Source of the DNA: Advenella sp048381675
GTDB taxonomy: Bacteria > Pseudomonadota > Gammaproteobacteria > Burkholderiales > Burkholderiaceae_B
Direction: 5' to 3'
Length of the DNA: 64,000 nt
NCBI RefSeq assembly: GCF_048381675.1
Contig: NZ_JBLWIS010000009.1
Location: forward strand, 1 to 64,000
The notes beneath the pieces are model-generated. The model had not been told where the DNA came from and made no database searches. It worked only from the letters and a program-made list of their open reading frames with translations. The position numbers were made by a program, and so were the translations under genes. Position 1 is the first letter of the stretch, and each line of letters opens with the position of its first letter. Shown here in pieces: positions 44,003 to 52,753 of this stretch.

Positions 44003-44496
44003 TGGTTATGGCTAAAGCAAAACACGTATCTGAAACACCAGCGACCCAGTTCCTGAAAAAAAACAAAATTCCCCATGTTGGCCATGCCTATGAATATGTC
44101 GATCATGGTGGTACTGCAGAGTCGGCCAGGCAATTGCAGGTTGATGAACATGCCGTGATTAAAACCCTGATTATGGAAGATGAGCAGGCAAAGCCGCATG
44201 TGGTGCTGATGCACGGAGACCGGGAAGTGTCGCTAAAAAATCTTGCACGGCAAATCGGCACCAAAAAAATGCAGCCCTGCAAGCCAGATGTGGCCTCACG
44301 GCATTCAGGTTACCAGATAGGAGGTACTTCACCATTCGGTACCCGCAAGCAAATGCCGGTATGGCTGGAAGCCAGTATTCTGGACTTGCCATTAATTTAT
44401 ATTAACGGTGGAAGAAGAGGCTATCTGGTTGCAATTGAGCCACAGGTTTTGGTCAGTGCGTTGGGGGCGGTAGCCGTGAATGTAGGCAATGAGTGA
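44002..44496 (+). CDS. ybaK: Cys-tRNA(Pro)/Cys-tRNA(Cys) deacylase YbaK
   Basis: The 164-residue editing protein has YVDHGGTAESARQLQVDEH, VIKTLIMEDE and the YbaK signature SGYQIGGTSPFGTRKQMPV. It hydrolyses mischarged Cys-tRNA-Pro. An ATG two codons in (44008) is an alternative start. It is coupled to xerD by the TAATG overlap. Confidence 0.94.
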   Translation: MVMAKAKHVSETPATQFLKKNKIPHVGHAYEYVDHGGTAESARQLQVDEHAVIKTLIMEDEQAKPHVVLMHGDREVSLKNLARQIGTKKMQPCKPDVASRHSGYQIGGTSPFGTRKQMPVWLEASILDLPLIYINGGRRGYLVAIEPQVLVSALGAVAVNVGNE

Positions 44497-44677
44497 GATT
44501 TTGCAAAATTGTTACTTTTGCGCTTATTTGCTTGTAATTTTGTTTAGTGGGCATCTAAAAAACAAAAACGCTAGAAAGTAGATCACGGTGTGTTTTCGAA
44601 ATAACCTGTCTGGCGGTTTTTTTGTGGTTTTATAAACAAAAAATATATCGATAATTCAATTGTTTATAAGTGCTTGC

Positions 44678-44742
44678 TTGTAATTTTTTAGGGTTTACCC
44701 TATAATGTTTTCATATTCCATAATATGAAAAAGGAGTTTATT
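44678..44742 (+). promoter_or_regulatory. Near-consensus promoter with operator-like palindrome and leader hairpin
   Basis: TTGTAA (44678-44683), 17 nt, TATAAT (44701-44706). The spacer holds the palindrome-like AGGGTTTACCCT (44690-44701). Downstream, a perfect 10-bp hairpin (TTTTCATATT 44708-44717, loop CCAT, AATATGAAAA 44722-44731) runs into the Shine-Dalgarno AAGGAG (44731-44736). The rest of the 246-nt gap after ybaK is AT-rich without a visible gene. Confidence 0.65.
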
Positions 44743-44970
44743 ATGCGAAATTACAGCAATCAAATCGTATTGTCAGACGAAGTAAAGCGTGAATTAATGA
44801 AACAAGAAGCCCGTGAAGTCAGATTGGAAAATATTGTTGCTCCGTTTGCTGCGGTTGCGGTTTCGGTTTATTCGGCCGTTCGGTTTTTTGTTGAAATGTT
44901 TGGTGACACCAAAGAAAACATCGCCGAAGTTGAAGAAGCCAGCCAGCATGTGGGTGGTTACTGGCTGTAA
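44743..44970 (+). CDS. Orphan 75-residue putative membrane protein
   Basis: ATG 44743 is 7 nt after AAGGAG and gives MRNYSNQIVLSDEVKRELMK. A highly charged N-terminal helix (DEVKRELMKQEAREVRLE) leads into a hydrophobic segment (IVAPFAAVAVSVYSAVRFFVEMF) and an acidic tail (DTKENIAEVEEASQHVGGYWL). It looks like a single-pass small inner-membrane protein. I recognise no family. An upstream in-frame ATG (44725) would overlap the leader hairpin and lacks a ribosome-binding site. Confidence 0.7.
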   Translation: MRNYSNQIVLSDEVKRELMKQEAREVRLENIVAPFAAVAVSVYSAVRFFVEMFGDTKENIAEVEEASQHVGGYWL

Positions 44971-45001
44971 AACAAAGTATTTGCAGTATCAGGGTAATGT
45001 G

Positions 45002-45643
45002 TCACATTAAATGATCGTTATGCCTGTTTATTGAACGGTAGATTGAGATCGCCTCAATCCTGTTTCTGGCATTCAGCAATTTGAAGATGGCTGAAGCCTG
45101 GTTCTTGACGGTTTGTACCGCCAGATTTTTTTGTACCGCTATTTCCTGGTTGGAATAGCCTTGGGCAATCATCGACAGCAATTCCAGCTGACGCGAAGAA
45201 AGCTCGCTTAATTGACCGGTGACCGCCGGTTTTTTGTTTTCGCCCAGTCCATACAGTACTGCAGGCGGAACATAGACACCCCCCGATAAAACCAGATTCA
45301 GTGCTGAGCCCAGCACATCGTTACTGGTTGATTTTGGAATGAATCCTGAAGCCCCAAACGATAAACATTGGCGGATAAGTCCGGGTTCCTCTGATGACGA
45401 AATCATGATCACACTCAGTTCTGGCCATTGCCTGCGAATCTCACGAAGTCCACTCAATCCTTCGACACCCGGTAGCTGAACATCCAGCATCAGCAAATCC
45501 ATATCCGGTACGGTTTGCAATAATTTTTCTATCGAAGGCAGATCTTCGGCTTCATGGATTTGCCAGTCGGCATGCATTTGTTGAATCAGGCTGATCAGTC
45601 CGCAGCGGATCAGCGCATGGTCATCGGCTAATAAAAACTTCAT
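45002..45643 (-). CDS. NarL/LuxR-family response regulator
   Basis: The ATG at 45643 (MKFLLADDHALIRCG, 213 residues) fits the family start; the upstream extension from 45691 does not. Receiver domain: ADDHALIR acidic pocket, phosphoacceptor Asp in LLMLDVQLPG, Lys in FIPKSTS. C-terminal LuxR-type HTH: LSSRQLELLSMIAQGYSNQEIA ... VQTVKNQASAIFKLL, quoted in part. It is divergent from the hybrid kinase gene 283 nt away, so the two are probably partners. Confidence 0.92.
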   Translation of the reverse strand: MKFLLADDHALIRCGLISLIQQMHADWQIHEAEDLPSIEKLLQTVPDMDLLMLDVQLPGVEGLSGLREIRRQWPELSVIMISSSEEPGLIRQCLSFGASGFIPKSTSNDVLGSALNLVLSGGVYVPPAVLYGLGENKKPAVTGQLSELSSRQLELLSMIAQGYSNQEIAVQKNLAVQTVKNQASAIFKLLNARNRIEAISIYRSINRHNDHLM

Positions 45644-45666
45644 GGTCCTACAGTAAAAATAAATCC

Positions 45667-45822
45667 AAGTACTAAAGTACTTCCCTAACATGACGTGCGT
45701 TTGACAAATAACCCAAATAATTCAAATAGATATGAAATCATCCGGATGCCGTCTTGCTTTTTTTCATGTAAAAACATCTGGCAGGTACCTGATAAGTACT
45801 TAACTTAATGATTTTCAAGTAC
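45667..45822. promoter_or_regulatory. Cluster of AAGTAC boxes between regulator and kinase genes
   Basis: A perfect palindrome AAGTACT-AA-AGTACTT lies at 45667-45682, AAGTACTT at 45794-45801 and CAAGTAC at 45816-45822. All are in the divergent gap. They are candidate binding sites for the NarL-type regulator. The remaining part of the gap (45823-45926) is the kinase leader. Confidence 0.5.
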
Positions 45823-45926
45823 AAATTTAAATAGGCCTGTCATTATCCCGTTTTAAGATGCAACCTTCATAGCACTCTTGCTCTTGTCAAGAGCTGAACT
45901 TAACGAAATTTACAGGTTGCAGGTTT

Positions 45927-48281
45927 ATGGGATTAATCAAGGATCAGCTTCGTTCAGCCGATATCGTGCTGGTTGATTTGGATGGTTGCCTGATTGCCAG
46001 TGGAAAACCTTTGCCGGGGGCACAAAAGCTGATTCATGCGGCCGATGAAAAATTGGTTTTGTTGTCTAATAGCTCCAGAAATACGGCCCCCGAATTGTCA
46101 GCGCAATTATCTTCAATCGGCTTGCAGATTCCGGCATCTAATATTTTGCTGGCAGGTGAAATGACCATTTATCATGCGGCGACTGAATATGCCGGACAGC
46201 GGATTATGCTGATGGGATCGGATAGCTTGAAAACACTAGCGCTGTCGTTGGGATGCCAGTTAGTGGAGGATGAGCCGGATGTGGTGATCTTGACCCGGGA
46301 TCCTTACCTGAGTTACGAATCATTGGCCGTGGCAATACGTGCGGCAGCCAGTGGTGTGCGGTTCCTGGTATCCAATCCGGACCTTACCCATCCGGATATT
46401 AATGGCCAGCCGGTGCCTGAAACGGGCATGTTGCTGGAAATGTTCAAAACGGCGGTACCTTCGTTGAACTACACGGTTTTTGGCAAGCCCGAAGCCTATA
46501 TGTTTGTCCATGCTTTGGAAAAATTCAATGCACGAGCTACCCATACACTGATGATTGGCGACAATCCCAATACCGATGGAGAGGGAGCAAAAAGGCTGGG
46601 TATCACACCGCTGATCATTGGAACGTCGGCAGCTTCAGTGGCTATCAATCTGAATGCCCTGTTGGAAAAGCCTGCAATACCGATGCAGAAAGCCGATGAT
46701 AAGGGGCAGCCGTCTTTGCAAATGCAGGCTTATGTTCCCGAAGTTTTGCAGGTCTTGAACAAGTCTGCCAGCTGGCTGCTGGATGTGATTGAAACCATGG
46801 CCGAAGCGTTTGTCTACTGGGATGCCAATGACCGGATGGTTTTATGTAATAGTAAATACCCGCAACGCTTTCGTGAGCCACACAAAGTGGTGCCTGGCGT
46901 ACATTTTGCTGATGTGGTTGAGCATAATTTGCAGACACAGCGGGTTGAAATATTTGAAGATGTCAAGAATGTAGCCCTGACACCAGAAAGCTACCGAAAA
47001 AAACGGATGGATGCACACCGTGCCTGCCGGGGTTCTTTTGAAATGCTGAATTTTAATGGTCGCTGGGAGCAAGGCAGGGAGCGCCGGACCCGTGATGGTG
47101 GCACCGTTGCCATTTACACGGATATTACGGCCATCAAAGAAGCCGAACAGCGAGAACAGCAGGCCAGGCAGGCCGCAGAAAAAGCCAACGAGGCAAAGTC
47201 CCGCTTTCTGGCTGCAGCCAGTCATGATTTGCGCCAGCCCTTGCATGCCATTGGCATTCTGGCATCGGTACTGCGCAATCAGTTGCAGACCGATGAATCC
47301 AGGGAAACCCTTGCGAGCATCGAGTCCTGCCTGCAAACCATGAATAACTTGTTTGACTCTTTGCTGGATGTGTCCAGGCTGGATGCCGGTGTTATCAAGC
47401 CTGAACCCAGGCCCATGCTGCTGGCTGATCTGCTGGCATCGGTTTATCGGGAGTTTAGTCCTTATGCCCAATCAAAAGGGTTGAAATTCAAGGTCCGGGT
47501 CAGCCAATGCATGACGGTTAGCGATCCGGGCATGTTAGGCAGGATTCTTCGCAATCTGGTATCAAACGCCCTGAAATACACGCCTGGAGGCGGGGTGACG
47601 GTAGGCGTGCGCAAGCGCGGGACGGGCTTGCATATAGAAGTGTATGACACGGGTATCGGTTTTCATGCCTGCCAGCTTTCCGACATGTTTGCCGAGTTCA
47701 AGCAGCTTGACGTGGGCAGCTTCAAGCAGCAGGGCCTGGGGCTGGGTCTGTCCATTGCCAGCCGCCTTTCTGAAATGCTGGGACATTCGCTGACGGCCAT
47801 TTCCACGCCAGGCAAAGGCTCCCGCTTTACGATCCAGGTGCCCTTGTACAAGGCTGCTCCCGGCCGTGTTAGCAATGACGTTGATGGATTCGAAGAAAAA
47901 AACTTCAGGAATAAATGTGTATGGGTGGTGGATGATGACCAGGATATTCTGGATGCGATGCATAAGTTGCTGGGCAGTTGGGGCTGCGAAGTAATCACGG
48001 CGGCCAGCCAGGAGCAGGTTCAGGCTTGTTCCAGCCTGCGTGCACCAGACCTGCTGTTGGTTGATTTTCATTTGACTGAATCGGTCAATGGGCTGGACAT
48101 CATTAAGCAAATAGCCCGGATAACAGCCACTTCTTTTCCTGCGATTGTCATTACTGGGGATACCTCGCCGGTGTATCTTAAGGAAATCGAGCATCTTGGT
48201 TATTCCGTTTTACACAAGCCGCTTCATCCCATGAAAATACGTGCTGTCATGCAGCAGCATTTAAATATGATTCAGGTTTGA
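45927..48281 (+). CDS. HAD phosphatase-PAS-histidine kinase-receiver fusion protein
   Basis: The 784-residue protein lacks membrane helices. Residues 1-250 form a complete HAD-IIA (NagD-type) phosphatase: Asp17/Asp19 in VLVDLDGCL, Ser47 in LLSNSSRN, Lys187 in FGKPEAYMF, Asp212/Asp217 in MIGDNPNTDGEG, with the C2-cap block NPDLTHPDINGQ. About 280-400 is a PAS_7-like domain (EAFVYWDANDRMVLCN, YTDITAIKEAE), followed by a coiled coil, HisKA with phosphoacceptor His433 (AASHDLRQPLHAIG), an ATPase domain (NLVSNALKYTPGG, QGLGLGLSIA) and a C-terminal receiver with Asp713 (LLLVDFHL). It should be a cytoplasmic sensor. The HAD part may bind or hydrolyse a phosphorylated ligand; that is inference. Confidence 0.92.
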   Translation: MGLIKDQLRSADIVLVDLDGCLIASGKPLPGAQKLIHAADEKLVLLSNSSRNTAPELSAQLSSIGLQIPASNILLAGEMTIYHAATEYAGQRIMLMGSDSLKTLALSLGCQLVEDEPDVVILTRDPYLSYESLAVAIRAAASGVRFLVSNPDLTHPDINGQPVPETGMLLEMFKTAVPSLNYTVFGKPEAYMFVHALEKFNARATHTLMIGDNPNTDGEGAKRLGITPLIIGTSAASVAINLNALLEKPAIPMQKADDKGQPSLQMQAYVPEVLQVLNKSASWLLDVIETMAEAFVYWDANDRMVLCNSKYPQRFREPHKVVPGVHFADVVEHNLQTQRVEIFEDVKNVALTPESYRKKRMDAHRACRGSFEMLNFNGRWEQGRERRTRDGGTVAIYTDITAIKEAEQREQQARQAAEKANEAKSRFLAAASHDLRQPLHAIGILASVLRNQLQTDESRETLASIESCLQTMNNLFDSLLDVSRLDAGVIKPEPRPMLLADLLASVYREFSPYAQSKGLKFKVRVSQCMTVSDPGMLGRILRNLVSNALKYTPGGGVTVGVRKRGTGLHIEVYDTGIGFHACQLSDMFAEFKQLDVGSFKQQGLGLGLSIASRLSEMLGHSLTAISTPGKGSRFTIQVPLYKAAPGRVSNDVDGFEEKNFRNKCVWVVDDDQDILDAMHKLLGSWGCEVITAASQEQVQACSSLRAPDLLLVDFHLTESVNGLDIIKQIARITATSFPAIVITGDTSPVYLKEIEHLGYSVLHKPLHPMKIRAVMQQHLNMIQV

Positions 48282-48307
48282 ACTAAAAAATATTAAAGGA
48301 CTGCAAA

Positions 48308-49237
48308 ATGGCTTCGTTTATCTTGAATCGCCTGATACGCATGGTATTTACCGTTTGGTTCATTGTGACGCTGGTCTTCATTGCGACACGATTGTCCGGC
48401 AATGCGGTGGATTTCATTGCCGGTGAAGGTATTGGGATTGTTGAAAGGCAACAATTGATTGAATATTTCGGCCTGAATGATTCGCTGTGGGTGCAGTATT
48501 GGCGTTATCTGGCTTCCTTTTTTGAGGGTAATTTCGGGATCTCGCTGATTGAAAGGCGTCCGGTGGTGACGATTGTGGCCGAACGGATTATTCCTTCGTT
48601 GCAGCTTTTTTTTGGTGCGGTTTTCCTGACTTTGCTTCTTAGCATTCCAGCAGGTATTGTGGCCGCCATTTACCGCCAATCCTGGATTGGCTCTGTGGTC
48701 ATGTCATTTGCCTTTATTGGGTATGCGGTGCCCAATTTCATTCTGGCCATTACCTGCGTTCTGGTGTTTTCGTTCTGGTTAGGCTGGCTGCCCAGTACTG
48801 GCAATGGCAGTTGGCTGCATTTCATTATGCCAGTGAGCACGCTTTCCGTTTTCTATATTGCCACCTTAACCCGTTTTACCCGTAACGCGATGCTGGATGT
48901 TTTGAATCAGGACTATTTGCGTACGGCCCGGGCCAAGGGCTTGAAAGAACGGGCGGTGATTATCAAGCACGCCCTTCGCAATGCCTTGATACCCGTGCTT
49001 TCTGTCGTGGGATTGCAAATGGCTGGCCTGATTGCGGCCGGGAATGTGGTGATTGAAACTGTATTTTCCTGGCGGGGTATGGGGGACTTGCTGGTCACCT
49101 CAGCCCTCAAGCGGGATTATCCGGTACTGCAGTTTGGCGTGCTGTCGGTGGCGATTGCGGTGGTGCTGATTAATTTCCTTATTGACATTGCTTATAGCAA
49201 GGCGGATCCGAGAATTCGTCTTGGATCGACCGCTTGA
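48308..49237 (+). CDS. ABC importer permease, DppB type
   Basis: The 309-residue permease of the dipeptide/oligopeptide/nickel family starts 26 nt after the kinase gene behind AAAGGA. It has an N-terminal helix, the periplasmic loop typical of DppB (LNDSLWVQYWRYLASFFEGNFG) and the EAA-type loop DYLRTARAKGLKERAVIIKH that docks on the ATPase. Operon order permease-permease-binding protein-phosphoesterase-ATPase. Confidence 0.93.
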   Translation: MASFILNRLIRMVFTVWFIVTLVFIATRLSGNAVDFIAGEGIGIVERQQLIEYFGLNDSLWVQYWRYLASFFEGNFGISLIERRPVVTIVAERIIPSLQLFFGAVFLTLLLSIPAGIVAAIYRQSWIGSVVMSFAFIGYAVPNFILAITCVLVFSFWLGWLPSTGNGSWLHFIMPVSTLSVFYIATLTRFTRNAMLDVLNQDYLRTARAKGLKERAVIIKHALRNALIPVLSVVGLQMAGLIAAGNVVIETVFSWRGMGDLLVTSALKRDYPVLQFGVLSVAIAVVLINFLIDIAYSKADPRIRLGSTA

Positions 49238-49259
49238 AGCGGGTAAAGGTGAGATACAA

Positions 49260-50171
49260 ATGAATCAAACATTGGAACTGACGGTCCCTGTCACAGAAAG
49301 CAAGCGCCAGGTGTTTGCGGCAAAATTCAGGGCATTCTGGGCCCAGCTTGATCCGGTGATACGGGGCACGATTGTACTGGGCGTTTTATTGTTGCTGACC
49401 GCCGTTTTTGGAGCATGGATCGCACCGCATGATCCCAATGCACAAAGCCTGCTGGCCCGCCTGAGGCCACCGATGGGTTTTGAGCGCGCCATGGATGGCT
49501 ACTGGCTGGGTACTGACCAGTTGGGCAGGGATATTCTTTCCCGCTGCATCCACGGCTTGCAGCTGACCTTGGGCATTGCGTTTATGGGCGCGATGATTGG
49601 CATGATTTTGGGGTCAACACTGGGTTTGGTGGCTGGGCTCAAGGGCGGGGTCATTGACAACTTCATTATGGCGGTGGTGGATATACAGATTGCCATTCCT
49701 TTCACTTTACTGGCCTTGCTGGCAGTGGCCCTGTTTGGCGGTGACTTGCAGGTGCTGGTAATTGTGCTTGGCATTGCCTACTGGGAACAATATGCGCGGA
49801 TTATCCGGGGAGAGGTCTTGCGATTGCGTGAGATGCCATTCATTGAGGCGGCGGTCGCTTCGGGGTCTTCGGTAGGCCGCATTGCCCGTGTACATATCCT
49901 GCCCAATCTGGTGTCCCCGCTGGTGGTGATGTTCACCATTAATTTTTCCAACATTGTCCTGCTTGAGTCAACCCTGTCATTTCTGGGGTTGGGTTTGCGC
50001 CCGCCAACCGCTACCCTTGGTTCCATGGTGGGGATGGGAAGGGATTTCATGCCCAATGCCCCATGGATTGTGCTGGCACCGGCGGTGCTGATTGTCATGG
50101 TGACTTTTGTTCTGCAAATGTTGGGTGACTGGTTGCGTGACCATACGGATGTAAGGCTGCGTGGCAAGTAG
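49260..50171 (+). CDS. ABC importer permease, DppC type
   Basis: ATG 49260 (MNQTLELTVPVTESKRQ, 303 residues) follows AAAGGTGAG; an ATG at 49182 lies inside the previous gene. The N-terminal cytoplasmic segment and the block WIAPHDPNAQSLLARLRPP are typical of DppC. The EAA loop reads PFIEAAVASGSSVGRIARVH. It pairs with the upstream permease to form the membrane channel. Confidence 0.93.
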   Translation: MNQTLELTVPVTESKRQVFAAKFRAFWAQLDPVIRGTIVLGVLLLLTAVFGAWIAPHDPNAQSLLARLRPPMGFERAMDGYWLGTDQLGRDILSRCIHGLQLTLGIAFMGAMIGMILGSTLGLVAGLKGGVIDNFIMAVVDIQIAIPFTLLALLAVALFGGDLQVLVIVLGIAYWEQYARIIRGEVLRLREMPFIEAAVASGSSVGRIARVHILPNLVSPLVVMFTINFSNIVLLESTLSFLGLGLRPPTATLGSMVGMGRDFMPNAPWIVLAPAVLIVMVTFVLQMLGDWLRDHTDVRLRGK

Positions 50172-50246
50172 GCCTGAAAGTTCAAGTTAATACTAATTTT
50201 TCAACTGTTTTTTGCTATTTTTGCGTAATGCAACGGAGAGTTTTAC

Positions 50247-51803
50247 ATGTTCGTCAAAAAAGTGCTTTTTTCTGTTCTGGCTTCAGCCCTGTGTGTTTCG
50301 GCGGTCAGTGCAGCCAGCCTGAAAGTGGGTTCTGCCAATATGCCACCGTTTCTTGATCCGGGCCGGGACCACTCTAACGTTGGCCAGCAATTCTATTACA
50401 ACACCTTTGATACCCTTATCGACAAGGATTACAACAAGTCCAACCCCGAATTTGTGCCAGGGCTGGCCGTTTCATGGGAATTGGTTGAGCCTAAAGTCAT
50501 GGAGCTGAAACTGCGCAAAGGCGTCAAGTTTCACAATGGTGATGAAATGACGGCGGATGATGTGGTGTTTTCTTATGACCGCTTGTTTAATGCCTCGTTT
50601 ACGCCTTATGTGGTTCGTGCCAAAGATCGCATGAACAACTTCGACAAGGTGGAAAAGGTTGATGACTACACCGTGCGCGTTACCGTTAAACAGGAAGAGC
50701 CGTTGTGGGAAACCTTGCTTAATATGCAACAATTGATGATTATCCCGGCTGCTTATACCAAGGCTTTGTCGGGAGACCCCAAAGTTGCAGAAGATTCGGA
50801 TTACGAGGCTTTTGCGCTGGCACCGGTAGGAACCGGCCCTTACAAAATTGCCGAGTTCATTCCAGGTGAGCGCCTGGTGTGGGAAAGATTTGACGGTTTC
50901 TGGGGTGAAAAGGCACCCTTGGATAAAGTCAGCATGAGCAAAATCGCTGAAATGTCCAGCCGCCTGACCGCCCTGAAAAACAACGAGGTTGATCTGATTA
51001 CCAATGTCTCGCCAGACCAGCTGGATGTGATAGAGGCCGATAGCAAGCTGAAAGTGGCCAGTGCTGTCACACCATTATTTCACTTGGTGATTTACAACAC
51101 GCAGAACCCCTTGATGGATGATCCCAAATTGCGTCGTGCCCTGAACATGGCCATTAACCGTGATTTGCTCAACGAGGCGCTGTGGTTTGGCAAAGCCATT
51201 GTGCCACCCACACACACGTTCTCGCAGTTTGGCGATTTATACATGCCTGAACTTAAAACCTTTGAATACAACCTGGACGAAGCCAAGAAACTGTTGGCTG
51301 AATCGGATTACAAGGGTGAAGAGATTCGTTTTGATACATCGGCTACTTATTACACTAACGGCTTCCTGGCCGCGCAGGCCATTCAGGAAATGTGGGCCGC
51401 CCTTGGTGTAAAAACCAAAATCAATGTGGATGACAAATGGTCGGGCAGTGATCCTACCATGAATGCCCGTAACTGGTCGAATCCCTTGTATTTTGCCGAT
51501 CCGTTTGGTTCCTTTGGCGTCATGTGGGCGCCCGGTGGCCCGGCGGAAAGTGAAGGCCGTTTCAAGCCAACAGCAGAATATGCCAAGGTATGGCAGGAGT
51601 TCCGTTTCTCCAAGGACCTGGAGCAGCGCAAGGCTGCTTATGCCAAGCTGATGGATTTCATCAAGAATGACCCGCCGTTCCTGGTCTTGTACCAGCCGTT
51701 TGAGTCATGGGGCATGAATAAAAAAGTGGATTGGGCACCCAAACCCGGGCATATCCCGTATGTGCTTGACTTCCGTGCCGGCTCCATCAAGGTAGCCGAA
51801 TAA
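50247..51803 (+). CDS. ABC importer substrate-binding protein, family 5
   Basis: The 518-residue periplasmic protein has a Sec signal peptide (VLFSVLASALCVSAVSAAS, no lipobox) and the SBP_bac_5 fold: NPEFVPGLAVSWELVEPK, RKGVKFHNGDEMTADDVVFSYDR (quoted in part) and APVGTGPYKIAEFIPGE. Family members bind peptides, nickel, opines, glutathione or sugars. The neighbouring phosphoesterase and HAD domain suggest a phosphorylated compound, which is inference. Confidence 0.94.
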   Translation: MFVKKVLFSVLASALCVSAVSAASLKVGSANMPPFLDPGRDHSNVGQQFYYNTFDTLIDKDYNKSNPEFVPGLAVSWELVEPKVMELKLRKGVKFHNGDEMTADDVVFSYDRLFNASFTPYVVRAKDRMNNFDKVEKVDDYTVRVTVKQEEPLWETLLNMQQLMIIPAAYTKALSGDPKVAEDSDYEAFALAPVGTGPYKIAEFIPGERLVWERFDGFWGEKAPLDKVSMSKIAEMSSRLTALKNNEVDLITNVSPDQLDVIEADSKLKVASAVTPLFHLVIYNTQNPLMDDPKLRRALNMAINRDLLNEALWFGKAIVPPTHTFSQFGDLYMPELKTFEYNLDEAKKLLAESDYKGEEIRFDTSATYYTNGFLAAQAIQEMWAALGVKTKINVDDKWSGSDPTMNARNWSNPLYFADPFGSFGVMWAPGGPAESEGRFKPTAEYAKVWQEFRFSKDLEQRKAAYAKLMDFIKNDPPFLVLYQPFESWGMNKKVDWAPKPGHIPYVLDFRAGSIKVAE

Positions 51804-51821
51804 GCAGTCATTCGTTAGTGG

Positions 51822-51850
51822 CCGGGGTTTTATGCAGGCCCCGGTTTTAT
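51822..51850 (+). terminator. Intercistronic hairpin after binding-protein gene
   Basis: CCGGGG (51822-51827) pairs with CCCCGG (51839-51844), followed by TTTTA. Such partial terminators after binding-protein genes often raise binding-protein mRNA relative to the genes downstream. Confidence 0.6.
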
Positions 51851-51872
51851 CCAATTATTCTGAAGTATTAAT

Positions 51873-52751
51873 ATGAGCACAATTCGACTTTGTCTGGTAA
51901 CGGATATTCATCACGGTGACAATCATGTCACCAAAAAAGGCCAGTCAGCCTTGCCTTTGCTGGAACAATTCACGCATTTCGTCAAAACCAATAAACCGGA
52001 TGCGGTGATTGATCTGGGCGATCGTATTTCCGATGTCGATCACGATACCGATTACCGTCTTGAGCAGGAAGTGGCGCAGGTTTTTTCCCTGATTGATGAG
52101 CCGGTCTTTCATATTTGCGGCAATCATGACCGGGATCATCTAACGGTGGCAGAAAATGAAACCATATTTTCCCAGCCCTTGGGGCACCGCGTGATTGATA
52201 TGGGAGCATGGAATCTGGTTTTGTGGTGTGCCGATTCGCGCATTCATCGTCCTGGCGGCTTCATTCTGCCTGAAGCAGACCTGATCTGGCTGGCGGGCAT
52301 TATTAATACGGCCACCAAGCCGCTGGCTATTTTCAGCCATGTTCCGCTTTCCGAGCATTCGGTGGTTGGGAATTATTATTTTGAGCGTAACCCGGCGGTG
52401 GCCACCTATCCTGGCTCGATTGCCCGCATCAAGGCGGTGCTGGCCACTGCCAACGTCCCGGTAGCCTGCGTTGCCGGACATGTGCACTGGAATACCCTGA
52501 CCATGGTAGGTGGGCAGGCCCATTTCACCCTGCAGTCGTTAACCGAAAGCTTTACCACTTATCCGGAACCGGCCGGCTCTTATGGCATGCTGGAACTAAA
52601 TGACCGGGTGACCTGGACCGTACATGGCAAGGACAGTTTTCATGCCAGCCTGAAAACTGCTGATTTACGCAGGAACTGGCTGACACCCATGCCACCCTTT
52701 CATAAAATGCCTGAAAACCGCCACAGGCATCCCGAGCTTGTAGGAGAGTAA
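51873..52751 (+). CDS. Calcineurin-type metallophosphoesterase
   Basis: The 292-residue cytoplasmic enzyme has all blocks of class III phosphodiesterases such as GpdQ: VTDIHHGDN, DLGDRISD, CGNHDRDH, FSHVPLSEH and AGHVHW, giving a di-metal centre. Members hydrolyse phosphodiesters such as glycerophosphodiesters or cyclic nucleotides. Its place between the binding-protein and ATPase genes suggests it processes the imported compound. It has no signal peptide. It ends 2 nt before the ATPase start. Confidence 0.92.
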   Translation: MSTIRLCLVTDIHHGDNHVTKKGQSALPLLEQFTHFVKTNKPDAVIDLGDRISDVDHDTDYRLEQEVAQVFSLIDEPVFHICGNHDRDHLTVAENETIFSQPLGHRVIDMGAWNLVLWCADSRIHRPGGFILPEADLIWLAGIINTATKPLAIFSHVPLSEHSVVGNYYFERNPAVATYPGSIARIKAVLATANVPVACVAGHVHWNTLTMVGGQAHFTLQSLTESFTTYPEPAGSYGMLELNDRVTWTVHGKDSFHASLKTADLRRNWLTPMPPFHKMPENRHRHPELVGE

Positions 52752-52753
52752 AC

